Made by a program: the position numbers and the translations under genes. Below the pieces are notes generated by a model, which worked only from the letters and a program-made list of their open reading frames with translations, did not search any database and had not been told where the DNA came from. Of a stretch of 5,068 nt of DNA, positions 1 to 5,068 are shown in pieces. Origin of the DNA: a bacterium. GTDB lineage: Bacteria > Vulcanimicrobiota > Vulcanimicrobiia > Vulcanimicrobiales > Vulcanimicrobiaceae. Positions within the stretch are counted from its first letter, which is position 1. Each line of letters opens with the position of its first letter. The stretch spans positions 1 to 5,068 of the forward strand of contig JAKBCP010000092.1 in assembly GCA_021807645.1 (NCBI GenBank), given 5' to 3'.

Positions 1-264
1 GCTTCCCGGGATTTGCAGGAGCACGAAAATGCCGAGCGCCACCGCAATCGCCGCGGCACCGAGGCGCATCGTCGTGCGCAAGATCACGAGCGTTCCGCCG
101 ACGATGTAGGCAATACCCAAGCAGATGAGGACGATCGTGTGCAGCCTGCCGTCACCGAGGACGAGATGCTCCTCCGATGGCGTCAGACGGTGCCAGTAGA
201 GCGCGGCGACGCCGAAGAGCAGCATCGAGAGCCCGAGGACGCGGAACCCCCAATCTTTTTTCAT
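1..264 (-). CDS. Small multi-helix membrane protein, DoxX-like (partial, 3' end off window)
   Basis: The reading frame opens at an ATG (262-264) and runs without a stop for 88 codons to the left window edge, so only the N-terminus is seen. It begins MKKDWGFRVLG and has three hydrophobic stretches at about residues 9-24, 43-62 and 68-84. These are joined by a short polar segment (HRLTPSEEH) and an Arg-Thr-Thr-Met-Arg turn, which looks like a small integral inner-membrane protein. The start is well supported: a perfect GGAGGT (272-277) lies 7 nt upstream. The pattern of short helices with an 'RTTxRLGAAAIAVALGIFVLL' type third helix resembles small DoxX-like or related membrane proteins. That is pattern recall, not a demonstrated homology. 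No catalytic residue is visible. The gene is divergent from the SDR gene across a 186-bp gap. I am sure that it is coding and membrane-associated, and unsure of the family. Confidence 0.75.
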   Translation of the reverse strand, partial: MKKDWGFRVLGLSMLLFGVAALYWHRLTPSEEHLVLGDGRLHTIVLICLGIAYIVGGTLVILRTTMRLGAAAIAVALGIFVLLQIPGS

Positions 265-271
265 CGCACGG

Positions 272-277
272 ACCTCC
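272..277 (-). promoter_or_regulatory. Shine-Dalgarno GGAGGT of the membrane-protein gene
   Basis: The plus-strand ACCTCC reads GGAGGT on the minus strand, with 7 nt to the ATG at 264. It is a full match to the anti-SD core and fixes the start of the truncated left-edge gene. Confidence 0.8.
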
Positions 278-438
278 ACGGCTTCGGGTCGCGCCCGGCA
301 ACTCGACCGCGACCGAGAGCCTTCCGTTCCGATTGTCGGCGCCGCCGCGGAGTCCTCTGCAGGGCGTGCGCCGCTCGAGGAGCCCCGGGCGCGAAGCATT
401 CGTGAAGCGGCCTTCGCTGCGCGTTCCCTTCTCGGCGC

Positions 439-444
439 TACACT
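439..444 (+). promoter_or_regulatory. Candidate -10 hexamer (TACACT) for the SDR gene
   Basis: TACACT matches TATAAT at 4 of 6 positions, including the key T, A and final T. It ends 6 nt before the SDR ATG, so transcription would begin at or next to the start codon. No convincing -35 lies 16-19 bp upstream, and no good Shine-Dalgarno precedes the ATG (only CGGGG). This fits a leaderless transcript but remains a prediction from position and motif alone. Confidence 0.35.
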
Positions 445-450
445 CGGGGC

Positions 451-1269
451 ATGATCGCACACGAACGGACTGCAAACGCCTTCCTCACCGAGCTTTTCGG
501 CCTCACCGGAAAGGTCGCCGTCGTGACCGGCGCCGGGAGCGGCATCGGCCATGGAATCGCCCGCTACCTGGCGGGCGCCGGCGCCGAGGTCGCGATCGCC
601 GACCTCAGCCCGGATGCCGGAGCCCGAGTCGCCGACGAGCTCAACGCCCTCCGCCCGGAGAGCGCGCTCGCGCTCCGCACCGACGTGAGCGACGAAGCGA
701 GCGTCGCGGCGACGATGCGAGCGAGCATCGAACGCTTCGGACGGATCGATATCCTGGTCAACGACGCGGGCATCTTTCCGACGACGCCGATCGCCGAGAT
801 GACGCTGCAAGATTGGGAGCGCGTGCAAGCCGTCAACTTGCGCGGCACGTTCCTGTGCTTGCGCGCCGCCGCCCTGCAGATGCGCAAGCAAGGCGGCGGC
901 GGACGGATCGTCAACATCTCGTCGATCGATTCGCTGCATCCATCGATGGTCGGCCTCGCGCATTACGACGCCAGCAAAGGCGGGGTCAACATGCTCACGC
1001 GCAGCGCGGCGCTCGAGTTCGGGGCGGATAAGATCACGGTCAATGCGGTGCTGCCCGGAATGATCGCGACCGAAGGCGTCGCGGCGATGACGAAAGGCTC
1101 GCCCGATGCGATGGCCCAAACCACCGCAAGCTTCGGGAAGCGGACCGTGCTCGGCCGCGTGGGCACGCCCGACGATATCGCTGCGTGCGTGTTGTTCCTC
1201 GCAAGCGGGGCCGCCGGCTACATCACGGGGCAAACCCTCGTCTGCGACGGCGGCTACCTCATCGGCTAG
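451..1269 (+). CDS. SDR family oxidoreductase (classical, NAD(P)-dependent)
   Basis: A complete 272-residue classical short-chain dehydrogenase/reductase, a normal length for the family and a cytosolic Rossmann-fold enzyme. It shows the glycine-rich cofactor motif TGAGSGIG (26-33), then D51 at the end of the second strand, which in this family usually favours NAD(H) over NADP(H). Also present are DV (78-79), an NDAG motif (104-107, usually NNAG), and the catalytic set N129, S158, Y172 and K176 (YDASK). The post-catalytic PG (202-203) and a C-terminal ITGQTLVCDGG close the fold. About 15 residues precede the usual LxGK entry, so a slightly later true start is possible, but no better ATG with an SD is seen. 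The substrate cannot be read from sequence; FabG-like, sugar or alcohol dehydrogenase roles are all open. The gene is alone on the plus strand and convergent with the cysteine-cluster gene, with 6 bp between the stops. Confidence 0.95.
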   Translation: MIAHERTANAFLTELFGLTGKVAVVTGAGSGIGHGIARYLAGAGAEVAIADLSPDAGARVADELNALRPESALALRTDVSDEASVAATMRASIERFGRIDILVNDAGIFPTTPIAEMTLQDWERVQAVNLRGTFLCLRAAALQMRKQGGGGRIVNISSIDSLHPSMVGLAHYDASKGGVNMLTRSAALEFGADKITVNAVLPGMIATEGVAAMTKGSPDAMAQTTASFGKRTVLGRVGTPDDIAACVLFLASGAAGYITGQTLVCDGGYLIG

Positions 1270-1298
1270 GTGCGCTCAAACCGATTCGAGGCGCACCT
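1268..1298. terminator. Inverted repeat over both convergent gene ends, possible bidirectional terminator
   Basis: AGGTGCGC (1268-1275) and GCGCACCT (1291-1298) are perfect 8-bp complementary arms around a 15-nt loop. The left arm starts inside the SDR stop codon, and the loop contains the stop codon of the convergent minus-strand gene. The stem would form in transcripts from either side. Neither strand has a run of T after the stem, so a textbook intrinsic terminator is not shown. A U-less hairpin terminator or a 3'-end stabiliser is the likely role. Confidence 0.5.
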
Positions 1299-1716
1299 GC
1301 TTCCACGAACCGTCGCCTTGAACCGCATAGCGCACTTTCACGTTCTCCGGGTCGTCCCAAAGGCGTTCGACCTTCGAGATAACGCCGTCGCCCTCGAAGT
1401 GAATTAACAGTTCGCCATTTACGAAATAGCGGACGGTATGATGCGTCGTGACGCTTGCCGCTCCTTCATGCCGAATATGGTAGGTGTAGCAATTATCGTC
1501 TTCGCACGAACAACGCTTCTCGACGACACATGTTGCGAGGCGTGTAGCGAGAACGGCGCTCTCTTCCAGCGTGAGCGTGCATGCGGCCGCGCTCATCTCG
1601 CCCTTGAGGACGAGCCGCTCTACCTCTTCATAAAGGAGAGGATCCGCTTCGGAAAGGAGCCTCCCATGAACGGCTTCGGGCAGGCACGAATGCTCCGATT
1701 TAAATAGTCGTTTCAT
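1276..1716 (-). CDS. Hypothetical cysteine-cluster protein (146 aa)
   Basis: I do not recognise this protein with certainty. It is 146 residues long and has no signal peptide or membrane span. A helical N-terminal half (about 12-65) leads into a CxCx4C cluster (C69, C71, C76) followed by H80 and H83, then a beta-rich C-terminal half with HFEGDGVISKVERLWDD (106-122). Further cysteines lie at 11, 46 and 63. Short bacterial proteins with a compact Cys cluster and a following 'DGxIxxVE' strand exist as uncharacterised families, and the resemblance is only by pattern. The cluster could bind a metal or be redox active; this is inference. The start is the ATG at 1714-1716, because AAAGG (1723-1727) lies 6 nt upstream. 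A TTG two codons earlier would sit directly against that SD. The gene has its own promoter at 1775-1803 and lies 242 bp downstream of the CNBD gene on the same strand. Confidence 0.8.
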   Translation of the reverse strand: MKRLFKSEHSCLPEAVHGRLLSEADPLLYEEVERLVLKGEMSAAACTLTLEESAVLATRLATCVVEKRCSCEDDNCYTYHIRHEGAASVTTHHTVRYFVNGELLIHFEGDGVISKVERLWDDPENVKVRYAVQGDGSWKQVRLESV

Positions 1717-1722
1717 ATTCAA

Positions 1723-1727
1723 CCTTT
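1723..1727 (-). promoter_or_regulatory. Shine-Dalgarno AAAGG deciding the start of the cysteine-cluster gene
   Basis: On the minus strand AAAGG is followed by TTGAAT and then ATG. The 6-nt spacing suits the ATG at 1716 and rules against the in-frame TTG at 1722, which would have no spacing. Confidence 0.6.
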
Positions 1728-1774
1728 AATCCACTTCTTCAAGTTTTCGATAACGAGCGACTGGCGAACCAGCT

Positions 1775-1803
1775 ATAATACGCACGTAGACGGGTCCGGT
1801 CAA
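1775..1803 (-). promoter_or_regulatory. Sigma70-type promoter of the cysteine-cluster gene
   Basis: On the minus strand TTGACC (1798-1803, 5 of 6 to TTGACA) is separated by exactly 17 bp from TATTAT (1775-1780, 5 of 6 to TATAAT). Transcription would start near 1768 and give a leader of about 50 nt to the ATG at 1716. It is the best promoter in the window and stands out in GC-rich DNA. It implies that the cysteine-cluster gene can be expressed independently of the CNBD gene upstream. Confidence 0.75.
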
Positions 1804-1813
1804 ACACCGCGAT

Positions 1814-1832
1814 GTTGCAGAGGCACTGCAAC
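1814..1832. repeat. Inverted repeat (7-bp arms) just upstream of the 1775-1803 promoter
   Basis: GTTGCAG (1814-1820) and CTGCAAC (1826-1832) are perfect inverted arms with a 5-bp centre, starting 10 bp upstream of the -35 element. The position suits an activator or repressor operator. As RNA it would be a short hairpin, but no T-run follows on either strand, so a terminator for the CNBD gene is less likely. Confidence 0.45.
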
Positions 1833-1958
1833 GATCCTGAAGCGACGACTTGCACCATTTTCAGCCGTTCACTTTGTCCTACACAGGTTATTTCAGCGAC
1901 ATACGCTTTCGCCCGGGAGCAAGCCTGCCCAATTGGTGAGAATAAATAGGTCAGAGCG

Positions 1959-4193
1959 CTACTTTGACCAATTCGAAGAGAAGAAACGCCGAACGCCCTT
2001 ATTTCTTTCTTTGCCTTTGGAAGCGTTTTCGTATTGCTCGCGAAATTTTTCCGAGTCGCGAAGATTTTGCCCCATAATCGCGGAAAGTTTTGCCACGAGC
2101 TCCGGCCGCTTGCGAACGATCGCTTCGAACTGGCTCTTCCCAACTTCGTAAACGACGGCGCCGTCGATGGCTCGGACCGTCGCCGATCGAGGCTGCCCCG
2201 TTAGTAGCGAGGTTTCACCCACTGCATCGCCCCGTTTCAAAACGTTGACAACGCGATCGGTCTCATCGGCTTGGCGAACCAGTACTTCCAAACGTCCTTC
2301 GGCGACCAGGAAAAGCGAGGAGCCCTGTTGCCCTTGAATAATAATTCTTTCATAGGGCCCCAGCGAAATCATTCGCGACGTCTTCGCAAGGTCAAGCCGT
2401 TCTTCATCGGAGAGGATGCGAAAGATCGGGACCTCGGCGAATAAATACTCCGGGAGCACCGATCGCTCTTCAAGATGAGCGACCCGGTCATCCTCGCGAG
2501 CAAGTTTTTCGTGCTTCGGTAAGACCGCCTGGATATCGACTTGATTTGTATATCCGTCGCGACGCTGCAACCGTTCGAGATTTTCCGTGCGTCCTTCCAT
2601 ATGCGAATGCAACAGGCTCACGACCAGGGGGACGCATTCACCGCCTGTATAGTCCATCAAGCCGCGCTTCTTCGCCCAATCGGCAACCTCGTTCATCGAG
2701 GAACGATATTGGTTGCACGCTGCTGCAAAGAGGCCGTCCTGATCGCCAAATAACTCCTCGAACTGCTTCGGGAACCATTGCAGATTGAAAAATCCGAGTT
2801 TCCCCTGGCGATGCCAGAGGATAAGATCTTTCACAAGCGGGTTCAGATGCGAGAGCTCGGGAAAGGCAAGCGGCGTCTTTCTGAGTACGGCGCGCTCGGC
2901 GTCACGAAAAACACGTCCCCAGGTCTCTTGCGAGTTGTGGGTGTTCGGTCCCGCGAGATCGATAGCTTGCTTGAGATCCTGGTGATGAACGTGCAGAAAC
3001 GCCAAGACTGCTTTGCGCTTTTGCAGTAAATTCACGGCCGCTACCGGGCCCGTATGGAGCGAACCGAACTTCGGAAACGCAATTTCCTTGCACTGCCAGA
3101 CCTCTTTCCACCCGCGGATATTCAGCCGGCGTCGAATCTCTTTGAAAAATGGGCTCTTCTCATACTCCTCACGTTCTCGTTTGGTGAGTAGATCGCCGAC
3201 CTCGTCTTTCACCGCTTCGAAGACGCCGATGCAGGTCAGCAACTCGAGGTAGAGCCCAACCCGCATGAGCCAGCGAGGATCGGTGAGATGACGTTTCTTG
3301 TAAACGATATCTTCGATCAATCCATGCGTATAGAGCGCCGCCTTCTCCGATCCGATAAGCAGCACCGGCGACCACGGATGGTAACGGTGATCGACGCCGT
3401 CGACACCGGCTTTCTTCCCCTGGGCTTCGGCATCGGTCGCAATAAGAAGATCGAGGATGCGTTGGTAAAGCGACCCGAATCGACGCGTGTCGCAAATATC
3501 GATAGAGGTTGAGGCCGAGGAGATGGGCGTATTGCGGCGGGTGACGCGTAGATGCACTAAGAGCATCTGCGTAAACATGTGCCCAAATGTGAATGGGTCG
3601 TTGCCGTCGGTTGCCGACGAATCGACTTGCGGATCGATATCCTCCCACTGCCACGTGCTCCCCGGTAGAAAGACCTCGTTGGGAGCGAGCTTCAACACCA
3701 ACCGCCGATCGGCCGCGTCAGCGAGCGATATCTCCTGAAGCATTGGCGCCGAATCTCCTGAGGGATCGAAAACCGCAGGAGTTACAGGGCGCCGATTCCA
3801 GCCGGGAATTGCTCGGGTTGTCTGCGAGCCGTCCGTTCCGCAAAAGGAGAGCGTCACGTCGATACGGAGCTCTTGCAGCATCTCGGGTGAGTATTCGCTC
3901 AGGCCGCCAAGCGTATAGAGAATGTACGTCGCATTCTCACCCTCCCAGTGCGGCGCAAGGAGCATACTCGCGTTGTCGCTCGATCCAAGGCCGGGGTGCG
4001 CCGCCTCATCGGTCGGGCGCCGGCCCGTCGTGAAGGGAACGATCTCGCATGTGACCGGCCGGCACAGCTCGTCAGCGCGCTGTGTCGCTTCGCAGACCTC
4101 GCGCACCAATGCTGCCTTATCACCTACGTCCATGCCCTCAACGGGCGACTGTAAAAGGTGAAGGAGTTGGTCGAGGAAGTCGGCCTCTCTCAT
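1959..4193 (-). CDS. Large protein with C-terminal cyclic-nucleotide-binding domain and unrecognised N-terminal region
   Basis: A 744-residue soluble protein with no signal peptide or membrane span. The C-terminal domain (about 584-705) is a cNMP-binding beta-roll: the entry helix has LFAEVPIFRILSDEER, then IIIQGQQGSSLFLVAEGRLEVL. The phosphate-binding cassette is VGETSLLTGQPRSATV (658-673) with G659, E660 and R669 in the ligand-contacting places, so binding of cAMP or cGMP is plausible. The first 580 residues match no family I can name. About 85-235 looks beta-rich, and about 240-545 is mainly helical, with a striking block YHPWSPVLLIGSEKAALYTH (271-290) and then DPRWLMRVGLYLELLTCIGVFEAV (305-328). 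The tail after 728 is basic. I see no Walker A, nuclease, kinase or HTH motif. The start is the first ATG after an in-frame TGA five codons upstream; its SD is weak (GGCGGG). It is lower in GC than the flanking genes. Confidence 0.9.
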   Translation of the reverse strand: MREADFLDQLLHLLQSPVEGMDVGDKAALVREVCEATQRADELCRPVTCEIVPFTTGRRPTDEAAHPGLGSSDNASMLLAPHWEGENATYILYTLGGLSEYSPEMLQELRIDVTLSFCGTDGSQTTRAIPGWNRRPVTPAVFDPSGDSAPMLQEISLADAADRRLVLKLAPNEVFLPGSTWQWEDIDPQVDSSATDGNDPFTFGHMFTQMLLVHLRVTRRNTPISSASTSIDICDTRRFGSLYQRILDLLIATDAEAQGKKAGVDGVDHRYHPWSPVLLIGSEKAALYTHGLIEDIVYKKRHLTDPRWLMRVGLYLELLTCIGVFEAVKDEVGDLLTKREREEYEKSPFFKEIRRRLNIRGWKEVWQCKEIAFPKFGSLHTGPVAAVNLLQKRKAVLAFLHVHHQDLKQAIDLAGPNTHNSQETWGRVFRDAERAVLRKTPLAFPELSHLNPLVKDLILWHRQGKLGFFNLQWFPKQFEELFGDQDGLFAAACNQYRSSMNEVADWAKKRGLMDYTGGECVPLVVSLLHSHMEGRTENLERLQRRDGYTNQVDIQAVLPKHEKLAREDDRVAHLEERSVLPEYLFAEVPIFRILSDEERLDLAKTSRMISLGPYERIIIQGQQGSSLFLVAEGRLEVLVRQADETDRVVNVLKRGDAVGETSLLTGQPRSATVRAIDGAVVYEVGKSQFEAIVRKRPELVAKLSAIMGQNLRDSEKFREQYENASKGKERNKGVRRFFSSNWSK

Positions 4194-4437
4194 TGCGACC
4201 CGCCATCAAAGCAAAAACGCGCAGTCATACAGGTACTCGCCGCACCACTAGCTACCGACGCATCTTCGGGAGTAGCGAGGCCACGCCTGCCTCCCGGAAA
4301 CCTGGGCGAATTTCTCGGGTACGTCCATGTAGGCGAGCTCCCGGCGCGCGGGCGTGCCGCCTCACGCCATGGAGCCGCCTGCACGTGCAGGACGAGCGTT
4401 ATCAGTTTTTACCGGGGTGGGATCAGCTCGGACGACG
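4194..4437. other. Intergenic region upstream of the CNBD gene
   Basis: This 244-bp gap should hold the CNBD promoter, since both flanking genes read leftward. TATGAC (4224-4229, minus) is a possible -10 with no matching -35, so no promoter is called. A perfect palindrome lies at 4378-4391. No clear terminator follows the right-hand gene's stop at 4438. Frames crossing the gap on both strands are Arg/Pro/Ser-rich and lack SD motifs. Confidence 0.5.
4378..4391. repeat. Perfect 14-bp palindrome CCTGCACGTGCAGG
   Basis: The two halves are exact reverse complements around a central CACGTG. It lies in the gap between two minus-strand genes, about 185 bp upstream of the CNBD start and about 45 bp past the stop of the right-hand gene. 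Form and place suit a dimeric regulator's binding site. The distance from the start is large and no promoter is identified beside it, so the role is inferred. Confidence 0.45.
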
Positions 4438-5068
4438 TTACGGAGGATTGATCGCCTCGAGGCGACCGCGCGCGTCGAACCAGAGCGTTCCGTCGGAAAG
4501 CATCTCGCCCTGATCGCGGGCGAAGAGATCGGCGGGCACGCCCGAACGAATGGCGTCGATGAGCGCGCGGGTGAAAATCGTCGAATAGCGGCGCACGAGT
4601 TCACCGGCGTTGCGAATGTATCGCGCGCCGCCGGCTGCGTTGATGCGCAGCGGATAGGCGACGAGCGTGCTCACGCGCACGCGGTTGCCGGCGAGTACGG
4701 CGCGACGCAGGGCGCGGACGCGGCGGTCGACGAGCGCGTCACTGCGTGCCCCAGCGGCATCGTACCGATGCGCGAGCGATGCGAAAAGGAGTTCGCCTTC
4801 CGAAGCGAGTTGGAGCGGCTGGGGTGGGCGTGTGCCGAGCCAGCTCCCGGCGATGCTTCCGCAATCGGTGAGGGCGCCGACGAAGAGCAGCCGTTGCGGC
4901 TTACTGGCTGCATAGATCCGGAGCGCGCGCGCTGCCCGCGTGCCGGTAACGGCGACGTCTCGATCGTCGCGCCCGGCGCTCACGAAGCCGCGCACCTGCG
5001 TGTGCGTGAGGCGCAACGTCGCGCGCACTCGTCGCGCGCCGATCGTTCCCGAGAAGAGATAGAGATCG
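4438..5068 (-). CDS. Uncharacterised probably exported protein, C-terminal part (5' end off window)
   Basis: The frame is open from the right window edge to the TAA at 4438, giving 209 residues. A GTG at 5028 is not the likely start, because the 13 codons before it (DLYLFSGTIGARR) continue the same strand-rich pattern. The N-terminal part (about 1-75) reads as beta strands of the 'FSGTIGxxxVRATLRLTHTQVRGFV' kind, typical of secreted bacterial proteins. The C-terminal part (about 135-209) has the pattern YPLRI, IRNAGELVRRYSTIFTRAL, DLF, then GTLWFDARGRLEAIN. I recall this arrangement (YPLxxN, IxNxxEF, YxxIFT, LF, GxIWF, IxAIN) from the C-termini of uncharacterised periplasmic proteins. No catalytic residue is known or visible. 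A signal peptide cannot be checked because the start is missing. It is very GC-rich, unlike the CNBD gene to its left. Confidence 0.8.
   Translation of the reverse strand, partial: DLYLFSGTIGARRVRATLRLTHTQVRGFVSAGRDDRDVAVTGTRAARALRIYAASKPQRLLFVGALTDCGSIAGSWLGTRPPQPLQLASEGELLFASLAHRYDAAGARSDALVDRRVRALRRAVLAGNRVRVSTLVAYPLRINAAGGARYIRNAGELVRRYSTIFTRALIDAIRSGVPADLFARDQGEMLSDGTLWFDARGRLEAINPP

Larger units (their letters stand above)
265..450. other. Divergent intergenic region between the membrane protein and the SDR
   Basis: This is 186 bp of very GC-rich sequence between two divergent starts, so promoters for both genes should lie here. It holds the SD of the left gene, an imperfect inverted repeat (TCGGGTCGCG at 284-293 and CGCGACCGA at 308-316) and a TANNNT-type -10 candidate right before the SDR start (439-444). 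On the minus strand the best -10-like hexamer is GACAAT (about 331-336), with no matching -35, so I do not call a promoter for the left gene. Long frames cross this gap on both strands, but they are rich in Arg, Pro and Ala and look like non-coding GC-rich DNA. Confidence 0.6.
1717..1958. other. Intergenic region between the CNBD gene and the cysteine-cluster gene
   Basis: This 242-bp gap holds the SD, promoter and inverted repeat listed separately. The part next to the CNBD stop (1862-1958) contains an 8-bp palindrome CCAATTGG (1929-1936) and a weak imperfect CCCGGG-centred repeat (about 1905-1924), with no convincing terminator. A 39-codon frame (1739-1858, minus) crosses the promoter and is not supported as a gene. 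Confidence 0.55.

Noticed and set aside
290..393. Nine-base inverted copies CGCGCCCGG (290-298) and CCGGGCGCG (385-393)
   Set aside because: They are 86 bp apart and made only of G and C in a GC-rich gap, so chance is the simplest explanation.
13..405. Plus-strand frame of 130 codons at the left edge
   Set aside because: It lies opposite the membrane-protein gene, which has a perfect SD and clear hydrophobic helices; this frame is low-complexity and charged.
177..1031. Long plus-strand frame of 284 codons overlapping the SDR gene
   Set aside because: It is an Arg/Pro/Ser-rich shadow of the SDR in another frame, with no recognisable motif, while the SDR frame carries every family motif.
1774..1779. 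TATAAT on the plus strand
   Set aside because: No -35 element lies 16-19 bp upstream (the position holds TAACGA), and no plus-strand gene follows; the minus-strand promoter explains the AT-rich hexamer.
1905..1936. Possible terminator after the CNBD gene
   Set aside because: The CCCGGG-centred repeat is imperfect and leaves no room for a loop, and the CCAATTGG palindrome is short; no T-run follows either.
1739..2143. Minus-strand frame of 134 codons across the CNBD gene's 3' end and the following gap
   Set aside because: Its first half is the CNBD gene in another frame, and the rest runs over the 1775-1803 promoter. The 39-codon tail from the ATG at 1858 has no SD.
3169..3654. Minus-strand frame of 161 codons inside the CNBD gene
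   Set aside because: It is a shadow frame wholly inside the CNBD coding sequence, Arg/Ser-rich and without motifs.
1959..4193. Reading the CNBD protein as part of a cyclic-nucleotide antiphage system
   Set aside because: No cyclase, nuclease, TIR, transmembrane effector or protease is present in the window, and the N-terminal region shows no effector motif I can name.
4190..4384. Minus-strand frame of 64 codons ending on the CNBD start codon
   Set aside because: It starts at a GTG inside the 14-bp palindrome with no SD, and its composition (Arg, Pro, Ser, Ala) looks non-coding. Only the final 12 codons are noted as a speculative leader.
4158..4451. Plus-strand frame of 97 codons from a GTG, spanning the CNBD gene's upstream gap
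   Set aside because: It overlaps the 5' ends or tails of genes on the other strand, has no family resemblance, and is rich in Arg, Ala, Gly and Pro as expected for random GC-rich DNA.

Overview
This is a GC-rich bacterial window with no rRNA, tRNA, CRISPR array or recognisable transposase. Clear Shine-Dalgarno motifs (a GGAGGT at 272-277) and one near-consensus sigma70-type promoter (1775-1803) point to a bacterium. The GC-rich codon use and gene mix would fit several soil or environmental phyla, including candidate groups such as Eremiobacterota or the Actinobacteria. The sequence alone does not settle the taxon.

Layout from left to right. (1) 1-264, minus: the first 88 residues of a small multi-helix membrane protein whose 3' end lies outside the window. 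(2) 265-450: a divergent intergenic region. (3) 451-1269, plus: a complete classical short-chain dehydrogenase/reductase (SDR), the only plus-strand gene. (4) 1268-1298: an inverted repeat that covers the 3' ends of the two convergent genes. (5) 1276-1716, minus: a 146-residue cysteine-cluster protein of unknown function, with its own promoter at 1775-1803 and an inverted repeat at 1814-1832. (6) 1959-4193, minus: a 744-residue protein with a C-terminal cyclic-nucleotide-binding domain (CNBD) behind about 580 residues I do not recognise. (7) 4194-4437: an intergenic region with a perfect 14-bp palindrome. (8) 4438-5068, minus: the C-terminal 209 residues of an uncharacterised, probably exported protein whose 5' end lies outside the window.

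Functionally the window does not read as one operon. The SDR stands alone, divergent from the membrane protein and convergent with the cysteine-cluster gene. The CNBD protein and the cysteine-cluster protein share strand and lower GC. Lines I counted by hand in 1276-4193 are about 48-58% GC, against about 63-80% in the flanking SDR and right-edge gene. This middle block may have a different history from its flanks. The best candidate for something undescribed is the CNBD protein, which looks like a soluble cNMP-responsive protein with a novel N-terminal region. No nuclease, cyclase, protease or NTPase motif was found to complete a defence or signalling system within the window.
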